Shown here: positions 29,794-39,838 of the stretch, piece after piece
Numbering within the stretch: position 1 is the first letter of the stretch
Layout: each line of letters starts with the position of its first letter
Assembly (NCBI GenBank): GCA_905479865.1
Contig: CAJQOD010000017.1
Coordinates: forward strand, 1-58,607
Direction of reading: 5' to 3'
Length of the DNA stretch: 58,607 nucleotides
Source: an uncultured Rickettsiaceae bacterium
GTDB taxonomy: Bacteria > Pseudomonadota > Alphaproteobacteria > Rickettsiales > Rickettsiaceae
The notes under the pieces: model-generated
What the model saw: only the letters and a program-made list of their open reading frames with translations
What the model was told of the DNA's origin: nothing
Databases searched by the model: none
Program-made: the position numbers and the translations under genes

Positions 29794-29864
29794 AACGTCT
29801 TTGCAGGAATGCCATAAACAAAAATATATATGATTTTTACGCACTTAATTGCCAATATCTGATA

Positions 29865-32246
29865 TTAACTATCCCTTAAAACTGCTCCAAATTTCTGCTC
29901 CATACCATCAATGATTGCTTTGTTTACAGTGTCAATATCTTCTTCAACTAAAGTTTTGTTATTATCCTGAATATTAACAGAGAGTGCTACTGATTTTTTA
30001 CCGGCTTCTATCTTTTCACCGCAATAAATATCGAATAAATGCACTGACTTAACCAGGTTTTTATCAGTATTTTTAATAAAATTTAGAAGCTCGCCAACTG
30101 GTTGATCTGTATCAATTACAAACGCATAGTCACGAGTAATCATTTGATAATCAGATACATTGAGCTCCACCTTTTTTCCGTATTTTTCTTTACTAAAAGG
30201 CAGGTTAGATATATTGATCTCAAAAGCCATCACATCAATATCAATCTCGAATTGCTTCAAAATCGAAGGATGCACCTGGCCAAAATATCCGAGAATATTT
30301 TTGCCCAAACAAATGCTTGCAGCTCTGGTTGGGTGATAATAATTCGGAGCATTATTCCTGATTTGGCACTTATTAATATCAAGACCGGCCAATGCAAGTA
30401 TACTTGCAACATCTGCCTTAACATCAAATACATCAAACAGACGGCAATTGCCATGACTATTCTTAAGAGAGTTAGCACCGGTTCTGATACCACTGGCACT
30501 AGTGATCACCTCATCACCGGCATTCTCAAAAACAGGACCAACTTCAAATAAAGACAGATCATAAAAGGATCGATTAATATTATTATTAGCAATGCGCAGC
30601 AAATTCGGCAAAATCGATGGTCGCATATAATCAAGGTCTGAGCTGATCGGATTTTGCAAAGTTAGCTCTTCTTTTACTTCAGAAAACAACTTAGCCTTTT
30701 GGCTATCCATAAATGACCAGGTTACAACTTCAGTATAACCAGTACTTGCAAGTAAACGTTTTATATCAGAAATGCGCCTCTGATTGCGCGGAATAATTCG
30801 TGAAATGCTAACAGGTGGCAAAGGATTTTCCGGAAGTTTGTCATATCCATAAATACGTACGATTTCTTCAATAATATCTTCTTTTATTGAAACATCATAA
30901 CGCCAACTGGGAATAATAATATTTATAGATTTTGCTTCTATTTTACATGCAAAACCAAGCCTGTTCAATATATCACAAATTTCCTCAGCAGGTAGTATAA
31001 TATTTGTCCGCGATTGCAAGAAATCCAGTGGAAAGTCTATAGTTCTAACCGGCAATTCTGAATTTCCAGCACTAACTAATTTGGAAGGAATACCGCCGCA
31101 AATAGATACTATAAGATCAGTTGCAAAATCCAGTGCTTTCAAAGTAAATTCCCGATCTACATTGCGTTCAAAACGATATCTTGAATCAGTATCAACCATT
31201 ATGCGTCGACCACTTTTTGCAATATGCTCAGCGTTAAAACTCGCAGCTTCCAGTATAACCCGCCGAGTATCCTGATCGCAGGCACTATTTTCACCGCCGA
31301 TAATGCCGGCAAGGCAATGTATTTCCTGTGCATCCCGAATTACTATATCACCTGCTTTTAAAACATATTCCTTGTCATTTAGTGCTTTAAACGCAGCATC
31401 CTCGACAAGAGTATCAACGATAAGCCCAGAATTGATTTTATCTGCATCATAAGCATGCATTGGCTGACCAAAACTATATGAAATATAATTAGTCACATCC
31501 ACTAATGGCGAGATTGAACCAATGCCAACATTTTCAAGCAGCTTTTTTAACCATTCCGGTGACTCTTTGTTATTCAAATCCTTAATTTCCCTGATAGCAA
31601 ATAACGGGCAAGCCTCACTGTCCTTTACACTTAAGCTATAATTGGTTTCAAATTTCTCAGCAATTACAGGGATTTCAAGCTTTTTCAGCCTGCCAAGACC
31701 GGATGCCGCCAGATCACGTGCAATGCCATAAACTCCAAGCGCATCTGCCCGATTCGGGGTAATATTTATGTGAATGACCGGATCATCAGCACCGAGATAT
31801 TTTGCAACCGCATCACCAATAACTGCGTTTGATGGAAGCTCAATGATGCCGCTTGAATCTCCGCCGAGGCCAAGTTCATCCAAAGAACACATCATACCAG
31901 AGCTTTCCACACCTCGTATTTTAGACTTTTTAATCCTGAAATTGCCGTTTGGGATTAATGTACCGACTTTTGCAAGCACCACTTTGATGCCTTCTCTGGC
32001 ATTTGAAGCTCCGCAAACAATTTGTAATATTTCTGATTTCGTCTGTACCTTGCATAATTTTAACTTATCGGCATCCGGGTGTAGCTCCACTCCTAAAATT
32101 CCAGCAACCTCAAAAGCCGCCAAATCAGCTGCGCGATCTTCAACATCCTCTACTTCCAGACCATTCATAGTCAGAGTATTTGCGATCTGTTCCAAACTTG
32201 CGTCAGTATCTAAAAATTGCTTAAGCCATGATATGGTAAATCTCAT
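29865..32246 (-). CDS. pheT: phenylalanyl-tRNA synthetase beta subunit
   Basis: 793 residues, the normal length. Domains in order are an N-terminal B1 region, a tRNA-binding OB fold ([18 protein letters not shown] then [12 protein letters not shown]), the B3/B4 editing domain (around 210-370), the B5 domain, the catalytic-like core (about 480-680), and a C-terminal anticodon-binding FDX-ACB domain ([17 protein letters not shown]). It forms the alpha2-beta2 enzyme with PheS, charging tRNA-Phe and editing mischarged Tyr. It overlaps the pheS stop by four bases, so translation is coupled. Confidence 0.97.
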   Translation of the reverse strand: MRFTISWLKQFLDTDASLEQIANTLTMNGLEVEDVEDRAADLAAFEVAGILGVELHPDADKLKLCKVQTKSEILQIVCGASNAREGIKVVLAKVGTLIPNGNFRIKKSKIRGVESSGMMCSLDELGLGGDSSGIIELPSNAVIGDAVAKYLGADDPVIHINITPNRADALGVYGIARDLAASGLGRLKKLEIPVIAEKFETNYSLSVKDSEACPLFAIREIKDLNNKESPEWLKKLLENVGIGSISPLVDVTNYISYSFGQPMHAYDADKINSGLIVDTLVEDAAFKALNDKEYVLKAGDIVIRDAQEIHCLAGIIGGENSACDQDTRRVILEAASFNAEHIAKSGRRIMVDTDSRYRFERNVDREFTLKALDFATDLIVSICGGIPSKLVSAGNSELPVRTIDFPLDFLQSRTNIILPAEEICDILNRLGFACKIEAKSINIIIPSWRYDVSIKEDIIEEIVRIYGYDKLPENPLPPVSISRIIPRNQRRISDIKRLLASTGYTEVVTWSFMDSQKAKLFSEVKEELTLQNPISSDLDYMRPSILPNLLRIANNNINRSFYDLSLFEVGPVFENAGDEVITSASGIRTGANSLKNSHGNCRLFDVFDVKADVASILALAGLDINKCQIRNNAPNYYHPTRAASICLGKNILGYFGQVHPSILKQFEIDIDVMAFEINISNLPFSKEKYGKKVELNVSDYQMITRDYAFVIDTDQPVGELLNFIKNTDKNLVKSVHLFDIYCGEKIEAGKKSVALSVNIQDNNKTLVEEDIDTVNKAIIDGMEQKFGAVLRDS

Positions 32247-33283
32247 CGCGCAAGTCCTCCTGCAAGTGTTGGTATATCAAGCGCATCAAAATTATAGTGA
32301 TTCAACCAGCGTATATCACCTTCAAAAAACCCGCGTAAATCACGAATGCCATATTTTAGCATAGCAAAACGCTCTACCCCAAGACCAAAGGCAAAACCTT
32401 GATATTCCTCAGGATCTATATTAACATTGCGTAGCACATTAGGGTGTACCATTCCACAACCTAGAACTTCAAGCCATTTATCATCCTTGTGCATTCTGAT
32501 ATCAACTTCGGCCGATGGCTCTGTAAACGGGAAAAAACTTGGCCGGAATTGCACTTCTATATTTGGTTGCTCGAAAAAGGTGCGGATAAAATCAATAATC
32601 ACATGCTTCAAATGTCCCATATGAATATTCTTACCAATCACCAGCCCTTCAATCTGATGAAACATGGGAGTATGCGTCAGGTCAGAATCAGAACGATAAG
32701 TTCTGCCGGGCGCAATAAACCTGTATGGCGGCTTTTCATTTTGCATTGTCCGGATTTGAATCGGCGATGTATGTGTTCTAAGCAATTTAGTATCCTCATC
32801 CGTCTTTTTCAGGTAGAATGTATCGTGCATTTGCCGTGCAGGATGGTTCTCGTCAATATTCAAAGCGGTGAAATTATACCAGTCATTTTCAATACTTGGC
32901 CCGTCTTTAATATCAAAACCATATTTGGCAAACACCTGAATCATCTCATCCATACATTGTGTAATCGGATGAATACTACCAGCACTCCTTGGCCTTGCTG
33001 GAATTGTCAAATCCAGTTTTTCCGATGCAAAACGCTCCTTAAGCTCTTCCTGCTCAATCACCAATACCTGCTCATCAATGGCAACTTGAATCTGCTGCTT
33101 GACCTGATTAATCTTCTGACCCAATTCCTTACGCTCTTCAGGTAAAGCCTTACCAAGCTTCTTCATTTCCTGATTGATCAAACTGGATTTTCCAAGAAAT
33201 TCAACTTTAACATCCTGCAATCCCCTGGAAGTTTTAGTGGAATTAACTTTCTCAAGTGCCGACTGTAATATTTGCTCTAACAT
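32243..33283 (-). CDS. pheS: phenylalanyl-tRNA synthetase alpha subunit
   Basis: 346 residues. An N-terminal coiled coil (about 1-90) precedes the class II catalytic core with motif 2 [12 protein letters not shown] and [20 protein letters not shown], and motif 3 [18 protein letters not shown]. It activates Phe and binds tRNA with PheT. It is 77 bases downstream of mazF on the same strand, and the short leader shows no clear attenuator, so the promoter may lie in or ahead of mazEF. Confidence 0.97.
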   Translation of the reverse strand: MLEQILQSALEKVNSTKTSRGLQDVKVEFLGKSSLINQEMKKLGKALPEERKELGQKINQVKQQIQVAIDEQVLVIEQEELKERFASEKLDLTIPARPRSAGSIHPITQCMDEMIQVFAKYGFDIKDGPSIENDWYNFTALNIDENHPARQMHDTFYLKKTDEDTKLLRTHTSPIQIRTMQNEKPPYRFIAPGRTYRSDSDLTHTPMFHQIEGLVIGKNIHMGHLKHVIIDFIRTFFEQPNIEVQFRPSFFPFTEPSAEVDIRMHKDDKWLEVLGCGMVHPNVLRNVNIDPEEYQGFAFGLGVERFAMLKYGIRDLRGFFEGDIRWLNHYNFDALDIPTLAGGLAR

Positions 33284-33360
33284 AATACTTTGCTTATAGC
33301 TATTTTTATCAGTCGCAAGGATAATTGATTTTGGCAGGAATTACAAGAATGGAGGTAGGA

Positions 33361-33696
33361 TTAATTATTGATCAATAATTGCAATTTAGATATGGCTTGC
33401 TCAAGTAATTTTTTATCTAGTTTAATAATCTTTTTAGCACTACGCACCTTCCAGTCAAGAGAACGAACTTGATCGCATAATATTACCCCGGAAATATTGT
33501 TAAAATTAACTTTAATTTCAAATGGGTAACCTTTCACCTGGCTGGTAATCGGCATAAAAATAGCCAAACCGGTTTTGGCATTATATTTCTTGGGGGAGAT
33601 AGTTAAAGCCGGTCTGGTTTTGGTGATTTCCCGACCTTTCTGCGGTTCAAAATCAAGCCACACTACATCACCACGATCAGGGATATATCTTACCAT
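33361..33696 (-). CDS. mazF: MazF/PemK-type endoribonuclease toxin
   Basis: 111 residues. The fold signature is RGDVVWLDFEPQKGREITKT with RPALTISP, followed by IFMPITSQVKGYPFEIKV and the DQVRSLDWKVR stretch. Together these contain the conserved Arg/Thr RNase site of MazF-family mRNA interferases. It is predicted to cleave mRNA when antitoxin is lost. The start overlaps the antitoxin stop by 7 bases, the usual antitoxin-first order. It is followed by pheS. Confidence 0.9.
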   Translation of the reverse strand: MVRYIPDRGDVVWLDFEPQKGREITKTRPALTISPKKYNAKTGLAIFMPITSQVKGYPFEIKVNFNNISGVILCDQVRSLDWKVRSAKKIIKLDKKLLEQAISKLQLLINN

Positions 33697-33926
33697 GATT
33701 CATTACCAAAAATATTGTCATCATCAAGCAATTCATGTTGACAATTAGCTTTAGTAATACGCTCTAACAACATATCCAATTCAGAATATGATTTACTGAT
33801 AAGCAAATTATTGTTTTCAGCACTGACTTCAACTTCTGAACCTGAATGTAAATTTAATTTTTTAGCTAATTTTTGAGGAATTCTAATGCCAAGACTATTA
33901 CCCCATTTTTGTATTTGAGTATGCAT
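33690..33926 (-). CDS. mazE: MazE-type AbrB-fold antitoxin
   Basis: 78 residues. The N-terminal swapped-hairpin AbrB domain begins MHTQIQKWGNSLGIRIPQKL, the classic MazE DNA-binding motif. The acidic C-terminus (ELLDDDNIFGNESW) should wrap around and inhibit MazF. MazE and the complex normally repress their own promoter, expected in the AT-rich segment 33927-33995. It overlaps mazF by 7 bases. Confidence 0.9.
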   Translation of the reverse strand: MHTQIQKWGNSLGIRIPQKLAKKLNLHSGSEVEVSAENNNLLISKSYSELDMLLERITKANCQHELLDDDNIFGNESW

Positions 33927-33995
33927 ATTAAATAACCCGATTATTTATTTGTATAAACAAGTATATACTAAATAGAATATAATACAATATAATCA

Positions 33996-34478
33996 TTAAA
34001 ATAATTCATCTAAAACCAGTTGCAATGCAACCCGGCAAGCCTGCCTCCTAACCTCTGCGCGGTTTCCTGTAAAATGATGTGTAAAGCTTTCTACGCTGCC
34101 AGAACTTGCCACCCCGAAGCACACCATGCCGACCGGCTTTTGAGCTGTGCCGCCGCCAGGCCCTGCAATTCCGGTAATTGAAATAGCGATGTCACTTGCA
34201 GCAATTTTTCTACTTCCCATAGCCATTTCTTTAGCTACTTCTTCTGATACTGCGCCAAATTTTTCTAATGTTTCCTGCTTTACAGATAAAAGTTTCATTT
34301 TGGCTGTATTGGAATAACTCACTATACCGGTAGAAAAATATTCTGAAGAACCTGAAATAGCTGTCAGGCAAGCAGCAAGCATTCCGCCCGTACATGATTC
34401 AGCAGTAGAGATTGTTACGCCGGGTTCGATATTATCTTTAATTTGCCTAACAAGCTTTATAAGCTCTTTATCCTGCAT
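33996..34478 (-). CDS. pncC: CinA C-terminal-domain nicotinamide-nucleotide amidase PncC
   Basis: 160 residues, the stand-alone CinA_C domain. Conserved ISTAESCTGGMLAACLTAISG near the N-terminus holds the catalytic Ser/Thr, and GIVSYSNTAKMKLL and ISITGIAGPGGGTAQKPVG complete the family signature. It deamidates nicotinamide mononucleotide to nicotinate mononucleotide in NAD recycling. It overlaps the end of pgpA by 11 bases, a pairing also seen in other bacteria, which suggests joint transcription. Confidence 0.92.
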   Translation of the reverse strand: MQDKELIKLVRQIKDNIEPGVTISTAESCTGGMLAACLTAISGSSEYFSTGIVSYSNTAKMKLLSVKQETLEKFGAVSEEVAKEMAMGSRKIAASDIAISITGIAGPGGGTAQKPVGMVCFGVASSGSVESFTHHFTGNRAEVRRQACRVALQLVLDELF

Positions 34479-35070
34479 AAAAATCCAATATAAAAAATAC
34501 TATAACGTAATGCACAACAACGGCAAATATTGCAGCTGCAACATCATCTACCATAACACCCCATGCTCCTTTGATATTTTGATCGAGCCAGTTAATCGGC
34601 CAGGGCTTGACTATGTCAAATAGGCGAAACAAAATGAATGGTAGTAAGAAGAGACATATAAAATCTATAATTGTCGCATCAAAATACTCAGGTAATTTTG
34701 TTCCAAAGGCAAGAATTACAGAAAAAGAGCCGAGAATAATAACCAGCATCTGTCCGACTACTTCATCTATCACTATTTCTTTTGGATCCTGCTCTTTGGA
34801 GTCCTGTATGTAGATGGAAGTGAAATATATACCTAGACCAAACAACAATAACGTAGCTAGTAATTCTATTGCAATTAACGTAATAATTTGCTGCTCAGCT
34901 ACGCCAAACCCCTCTATATGAAAAACAATCTGGTTATTTAGAGTAAAATGCATTATGATGTAACATAATGGAAAGGCTATAAGAGACCCAAAAGTGCCTG
35001 GTGCATATTTGATTTTTCCGATATAACAGACTGTCGCAAAGAATTCCGCAACTTTTTTGTGCATATTCAT
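34468..35070 (-). CDS. pgpA: phosphatidylglycerophosphatase A
   Basis: 200 residues, multi-pass inner-membrane enzyme that dephosphorylates phosphatidylglycerol phosphate to phosphatidylglycerol. Signatures are KYAPGTFGSLIAFPLCY, the acidic DPKEIVIDEVVGQML metal site, FRLFDIVKPWPINWLD and WGVMVDDVAAAIFA. It is slightly longer than typical (about 170) because of an insertion near residues 60-95. Met3 is an alternative start. It is divergent from trxA with a 117-base spacer. Confidence 0.93.
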   Translation of the reverse strand: MNMHKKVAEFFATVCYIGKIKYAPGTFGSLIAFPLCYIIMHFTLNNQIVFHIEGFGVAEQQIITLIAIELLATLLLFGLGIYFTSIYIQDSKEQDPKEIVIDEVVGQMLVIILGSFSVILAFGTKLPEYFDATIIDFICLFLLPFILFRLFDIVKPWPINWLDQNIKGAWGVMVDDVAAAIFAVVVHYVIVFFILDFYAG

Positions 35071-35187
35071 AGAGCAAATATATTTTAAGTATGCTTAATT
35101 ACAAAAAATAAATAATATGGTATTTACTTAATCTAAAAAGCTTCATACAAAGCTTCGTAACTTAAATGATAAACTAAAGGTAATGTT

Positions 35188-35505
35188 ATGGCAAAAGAAA
35201 TCAATGACAGTGAATTTGAAAAAGAAGTCATAAACTCAAAAGAACCTGTACTAATCGATTTTTGGGCTGAGTGGTGCGGACCTTGCAAGATGCTAACTCC
35301 GATCATTGATCAATTATCGGAAGAAATGCAAGACACCATAAAAATAGTCAAAATGAATATTGATGAAAATCCTGACTCACCATCAACACTTGGCATACGT
35401 AGTATTCCGACTTTGATGATATTCAAAAATGGTAAGCAGGTTGCATCAAAGGTTGGCGCACATCCTAAAAATACTCTTGAGAAGTGGATAAACTCATCTC
35501 TATAG
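35188..35505 (+). CDS. trxA: thioredoxin
   Basis: 105 residues with the redox site WAEWCGPCK (C30, C33) and cis-Pro region IRSIPTLMIFKNG. It is a cytoplasmic disulfide reductase. An AAAGGTAAT ribosome-binding sequence precedes the ATG. Its stop TAG is directly followed by the ATG of the large oxidoreductase, which suggests coupled expression and perhaps electron exchange between the two. Confidence 0.96.
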   Translation: MAKEINDSEFEKEVINSKEPVLIDFWAEWCGPCKMLTPIIDQLSEEMQDTIKIVKMNIDENPDSPSTLGIRSIPTLMIFKNGKQVASKVGAHPKNTLEKWINSSL

Positions 35506-38500
35506 ATGCCTGCTTTAAATTTTGGATTTAATTTTGAAAATTTAAATTCCTTGTCCGGTCTTGCCAGACTTGATAAGAGTTTTTTGCGATATCTGGGCGA
35601 GTATGATCCAGCTCTATGTACAAAATTGCAGTCCTATAGAGAGACAAATCTTGCCGGCATAGAGAAGCAAGAATATTCTAAATTTCTAATTCAGCTAGCT
35701 CCCATTCTCGATGATTTCATTTCTGAGCTTTTTAATATTACCGAGGAAAATTTAGCCGCAAAAAAAGAGCATGAGAAATTTAACGCCATATATGAATGCA
35801 GGCGCAAATTTATTCAGCGCTACGTGCTTAAGAAATATCCAAAAAAAGCTCTGACAGCTCTGGATTTTAAGCATATTTCTTATGAATTAAAAAATCTGCT
35901 AGGTATAATTACTGAACAATCCATATCAGAATCCGTATTAAGCTGGCAGGCAGACCCTGAGAAATACAGCAAACAGCTTGATATAGCTGCTATGTATTGC
36001 GCCTTTATGGTGCATAACCATAGCTCTCTGATGTTATTTGATGTACCTATGCCGAAAGAGCATATCAGGAGGCGTAGGATCGAACAACTAAGGCAAAACA
36101 TTCATCTGGGCTTTGACTATCAGGATCAGGAACAGTCCCTGGATAAAGCAGCAGCACATGCCAAATATTGCATCTATTGCCACGTGCAGGAGAAAGATTC
36201 CTGCTCGTATGGCATACCCGAATCAGACAAAAAAGGCTGCCCTTTGAAACAAAAAATATCAGAGATGAATTTGCTAAAAGCTCAAGGATTCAATATTGCC
36301 GCCCTTGGCGTCATTGTACTTGACAATCCGCTGGTAGCAGCGACCGGACACCGCATCTGTAATGATTGTATGCAAAGCTGTATCTACCAAAAACAAGACC
36401 CGGTAAACATTCCTCTGGTAGAGTCAAATATTTTAGAGCAGGTATTATCTCTGCCATGGGGAACAGAGATTTACTTGCTCCTGAGTAAATGGAATCCACT
36501 TAATATAGATGCTCCGCTACCAAAACCTACAAGCGGATATAATATCTTAATAGCAGGACTTGGACCTGCCGGTTTTGCTCTTTCACATTATTTATTAAAT
36601 GAAGGACACAATATAACAGCAATTGACGGCCTAAAAATTTCCCCTCTGCATTTTGATATAAAACAGCCTGTCAAATATTGGCAGGATGTTAAACTTGCCC
36701 TGTCAGAAAAAACTCCACAAGGATTTGGCGGAGTCGCAGAATATGGCATCACTAACCGTTGGGATAAAAATAATTTGAGTCTGGTGCGCCTGATGCTGGA
36801 AAGACGAAACACCTTTAAAATGCACGGAGGTGTCAGACTTGGTAGTAACATCACCTGGGCGCAAGCATTCGATGCAGGTTTTGACCATATCGCCCTATGC
36901 CTTGGAGCTGGCAGACCACGCTTTATGAACTCACCTGATTATTTTGCTAAAGGCGTCAGAAGTGCCGCCGATTTTCTGATGAACCTGCAACAGGGAGGCA
37001 GTTATATTCCAGGAAGCAATAGTAATCTGTTAATACGTATGCCCTCTGTGGTAATTGGTTGCGGGTTGACTGCCATAGATAGTGCCGTCCAGCTGCTTCA
37101 TTACTACCCCGTGCAGGTAGAAAAATTCTATAGAAAATGGATAAAGCAGGATAATCCGGCGCAAGATTTAAATGATGAGGATAAAGAGATCGCCAAAGAA
37201 TTTATCACACATGCAAAACTATTTCAGGCGGCTAAAAATGATGCTGAGAAATTGCAGATACTCGATCAAATCGGCGGCGTAACTATTTGCTATCGCAAAA
37301 CCATCAAGGAATCTCCGGCCTACCGGCTTAACTGCGAAGAAATCGAGCATGCGATGGCTATTGGTGTGAGATTTGAGGAACTATTAATACCAGAAACTGT
37401 ACACGCTGATAGATATGGTTCAGCAAAAGCCATAACTTTTTTTAGGGATAAGCTGATTGAAGCAAAATCTATATTAGTGGCAATCGGCACAGAGAGTAAT
37501 GAGTTTCAGGATATTGATAATTTAGACGAGAATCAGTCTGATATCTTCAAAAGCAAAGATAGCAAAATTAGTTATTTTGGTGATTGTAATCAAAAATATG
37601 CAGGCAGCGTTGTTGCGGCTCTAGCTAGTGCCAAGAATGGCTATCAGGTAATTTCAAAATCTCTTGCTTACGCAGCTCCTAAAACGCTTAAAGCTATAGA
37701 TAATAAACTAAAAAGCCATGTACACAGGGTAAATATTTTATCTGATCATATAGTGGAAGTTATTATTCATTCGCCGTTTTGCGCGCAGAATTTTCAGCCG
37801 GGTCAATTTTTCAGATTACAAAACCATTCCAGTGATTCAAGTCAGATGATGGAGCCGCTTGCTCTTACCGGCGCTCATGTAGATAAAAAAACTAACCTTA
37901 TATCCTTGATTGTTCTGGAAGTTGGTAAGTCAAGCCGTCTATGTAGAAAACTCCAGGCAGGCCAGGAAGTAGTATTAATGGGACCAACAGGAATTCCCAC
38001 CAAGCTTGCCAGAGATAAAAGAGTTGTATTAATCGGCAGTGGTCTTGGCAATGCTGTTTTAATGCCGATCGCCGAAGGATTAAAAGAAAATAATTGTCAT
38101 GTTACCTACTTTGCCGGCTATAGAAAACCCGAAGACAGGTTCTATCAGGAGCGAATCAAGCAGGCATCTGATCAAGTAATTTGGACTTGTGAAAAAGAAC
38201 GGCTTTCTACTTACAAAGACAATGACTTAAGCATTAAAGGGAATATTATTGACGGGATTATACATGCACAAAAAGCAGGACTAATCGATAAAATAGATCA
38301 AATCATCTGCATAGGCTCAGATCACATGATGCAGGCAGTAGCTTCCAGAAAACAGGAGTTATTTGGTAACACTGAAATGATTTGCAGCATTAACTCGCCT
38401 ATGCAGTGCATGATGAAAGGAATATGTGGGCAATGCGTACAAAAAATTAATGACGAAAGAGGCTATATCTTCTCCTGCGCCTGCCAGGATCAGAATGCAG

Positions 38501-38571
38501 ATATAATTGATTTTGACGCATTGAACAACCGCCTGCGACAGAATTCTTTATTAGAAAAAAGTCTGTGGTAA
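35506..38571 (+). CDS. three-module flavoprotein: Cys-rich domain, GltD-like and FNR/2Fe-2S reductase
   Basis: 1021 residues. Residues 1 to about 345 form a Cys-rich N-terminal part (CIYCHVQEKDSCSYG, CNDCMQSCIYQ). Next is a GltD-type FAD/NAD(P) module with ILIAGLGPAGFAL near 346, GVAEYGI, and a second dinucleotide site VVIGCGLTAIDSA near 516. From about 738 a ferredoxin-reductase-like module follows (FQPGQFFRL, VVLIGSGLGNAVLM near 840). It ends with a 2Fe-2S Cys cluster (CMMKGICGQCVQK near 968). Rickettsial homologues are annotated as glutamate synthase beta/2-polyprenylphenol hydroxylase bifunctional proteins. No glutamate synthase large subunit is nearby, so the acceptor is unknown. Confidence 0.8.
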   Translation: MPALNFGFNFENLNSLSGLARLDKSFLRYLGEYDPALCTKLQSYRETNLAGIEKQEYSKFLIQLAPILDDFISELFNITEENLAAKKEHEKFNAIYECRRKFIQRYVLKKYPKKALTALDFKHISYELKNLLGIITEQSISESVLSWQADPEKYSKQLDIAAMYCAFMVHNHSSLMLFDVPMPKEHIRRRRIEQLRQNIHLGFDYQDQEQSLDKAAAHAKYCIYCHVQEKDSCSYGIPESDKKGCPLKQKISEMNLLKAQGFNIAALGVIVLDNPLVAATGHRICNDCMQSCIYQKQDPVNIPLVESNILEQVLSLPWGTEIYLLLSKWNPLNIDAPLPKPTSGYNILIAGLGPAGFALSHYLLNEGHNITAIDGLKISPLHFDIKQPVKYWQDVKLALSEKTPQGFGGVAEYGITNRWDKNNLSLVRLMLERRNTFKMHGGVRLGSNITWAQAFDAGFDHIALCLGAGRPRFMNSPDYFAKGVRSAADFLMNLQQGGSYIPGSNSNLLIRMPSVVIGCGLTAIDSAVQLLHYYPVQVEKFYRKWIKQDNPAQDLNDEDKEIAKEFITHAKLFQAAKNDAEKLQILDQIGGVTICYRKTIKESPAYRLNCEEIEHAMAIGVRFEELLIPETVHADRYGSAKAITFFRDKLIEAKSILVAIGTESNEFQDIDNLDENQSDIFKSKDSKISYFGDCNQKYAGSVVAALASAKNGYQVISKSLAYAAPKTLKAIDNKLKSHVHRVNILSDHIVEVIIHSPFCAQNFQPGQFFRLQNHSSDSSQMMEPLALTGAHVDKKTNLISLIVLEVGKSSRLCRKLQAGQEVVLMGPTGIPTKLARDKRVVLIGSGLGNAVLMPIAEGLKENNCHVTYFAGYRKPEDRFYQERIKQASDQVIWTCEKERLSTYKDNDLSIKGNIIDGIIHAQKAGLIDKIDQIICIGSDHMMQAVASRKQELFGNTEMICSINSPMQCMMKGICGQCVQKINDERGYIFSCACQDQNADIIDFDALNNRLRQNSLLEKSLW

Positions 38572-38679
38572 GTACAGTTTGAAGTCATTGTACCATGGCA
38601 AAGATATAGATAAAATTTTTACTCTGTTGTAAATGGAAATTCAGATTTTTTCTTAACACCCAAGACCATACCCAAGTTG

Positions 38680-39573
38680 TTAGTGAAAATTAGTTTTGCT
38701 TGAAAGTTTATTATTTTTACGCCTAGCAATGGCTTTTTGTAGATAGGGAAATGTTGAGAAAATCATAAAGATTAGTAGACCAGACTTCAAAATGCCACTT
38801 ACTATTTTCGTAGTATCATTAAAATTTATTGTGGGAATTGCTGCCCCCAGTATAGCAAGCATTGTATAGGAGAGTACTACTGAACCAATATGATATACGG
38901 AAAACATTCCGGGTACATAGTGCCATTTGGAAATACTTCTTAGCGATAGGCCATAGCCAATCAGTATACCTACGGAAGCAACGAGCATAGATGAATAACT
39001 ATCTTCGTCTGTTGTGATGAAGTAAATAACAAAAGTTGCTATTACAAGCCCCCAATAGCTCAATACTTTACCATTAAACCAGCTGCGTACAACTGATTGA
39101 GTTATATTTAACTTCCACCATAATAAGATTATAAGTCCAAAACATAGACCTGCTATTACATCTGCAACACTATGAACTCCGAGATAAACTCTTGAACTCA
39201 TAATTAAGGCCACAACGATAATAGCTAGCCATCTAAGATACATGTTGTTCCATCTTAGATAACATATACCCCAGAATATGACTGCCACTTGAACGTCGCC
39301 ACTAGGGAAACCTAACATCGATTCAACAGGCACCAGATGTAAATCTTCATTCGGCCTTAAGATTGCAAAATTGTTTTTTAGAATGAGATTAATAATAGTT
39401 GCAAAGGGTACAAGAAATCCAAGATGGGCGAAAGTCCAGTCTCCTGGCTTTAACCAATAGCCAATAGCTATGGTTGATACATAAAATACTTCACTTGCCA
39501 GAAATGGTAATAAAATAAAAAATTCAGTCAGATGCTGATATCTTAAATGTAAAATCCACTCTGAATCAATCAT
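38680..39573 (-). CDS. PAP2-superfamily membrane phosphatase with altered motif
   Basis: 297 residues, about eight membrane segments. Motif C1 KNNFAILRP and motif C3 SRVYLGVHSVADV of the type 2 phosphatidic acid phosphatase family are intact. Motif C2 reads FPSGD rather than the usual PSGH, so the general acid/base His is replaced by Asp. It may act on lipid phosphates such as undecaprenyl pyrophosphate or phosphatidylglycerophosphate, or be weakly active. C-terminal residues beyond 175 form an additional membrane region. It stands alone and is convergent with the oxidoreductase gene. Confidence 0.8.
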   Translation of the reverse strand: MIDSEWILHLRYQHLTEFFILLPFLASEVFYVSTIAIGYWLKPGDWTFAHLGFLVPFATIINLILKNNFAILRPNEDLHLVPVESMLGFPSGDVQVAVIFWGICYLRWNNMYLRWLAIIVVALIMSSRVYLGVHSVADVIAGLCFGLIILLWWKLNITQSVVRSWFNGKVLSYWGLVIATFVIYFITTDEDSYSSMLVASVGILIGYGLSLRSISKWHYVPGMFSVYHIGSVVLSYTMLAILGAAIPTINFNDTTKIVSGILKSGLLIFMIFSTFPYLQKAIARRKNNKLSSKTNFH

Positions 39574-39838
39574 GTTCTTTAGTATAATTTATTCGTATTT
39601 AAATACTAGGCTACAGGAAAATTATAATTTAGACTAATTATTAATTACTATGTTGAAGCAAAAAGATTTTTATGCTTTACAGATACCTACCCCTAATTTA
39701 AATTTGAGTACTCTCCACTTATGCCTTTTCTGACTGATAAGAAGATGGCTCATTCAATGAAAACTCAAAAATAAAAACTCGTAATCTGAACTAGAAACAC
39801 TATAATGATGTTAGAAGAACTGTTAATTTCAACACATC

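Noticed and set aside
30102-30551. 149-residue plus-strand ORF
   Set aside because: Lies fully antisense to pheT and has the composition of a reverse-frame shadow.
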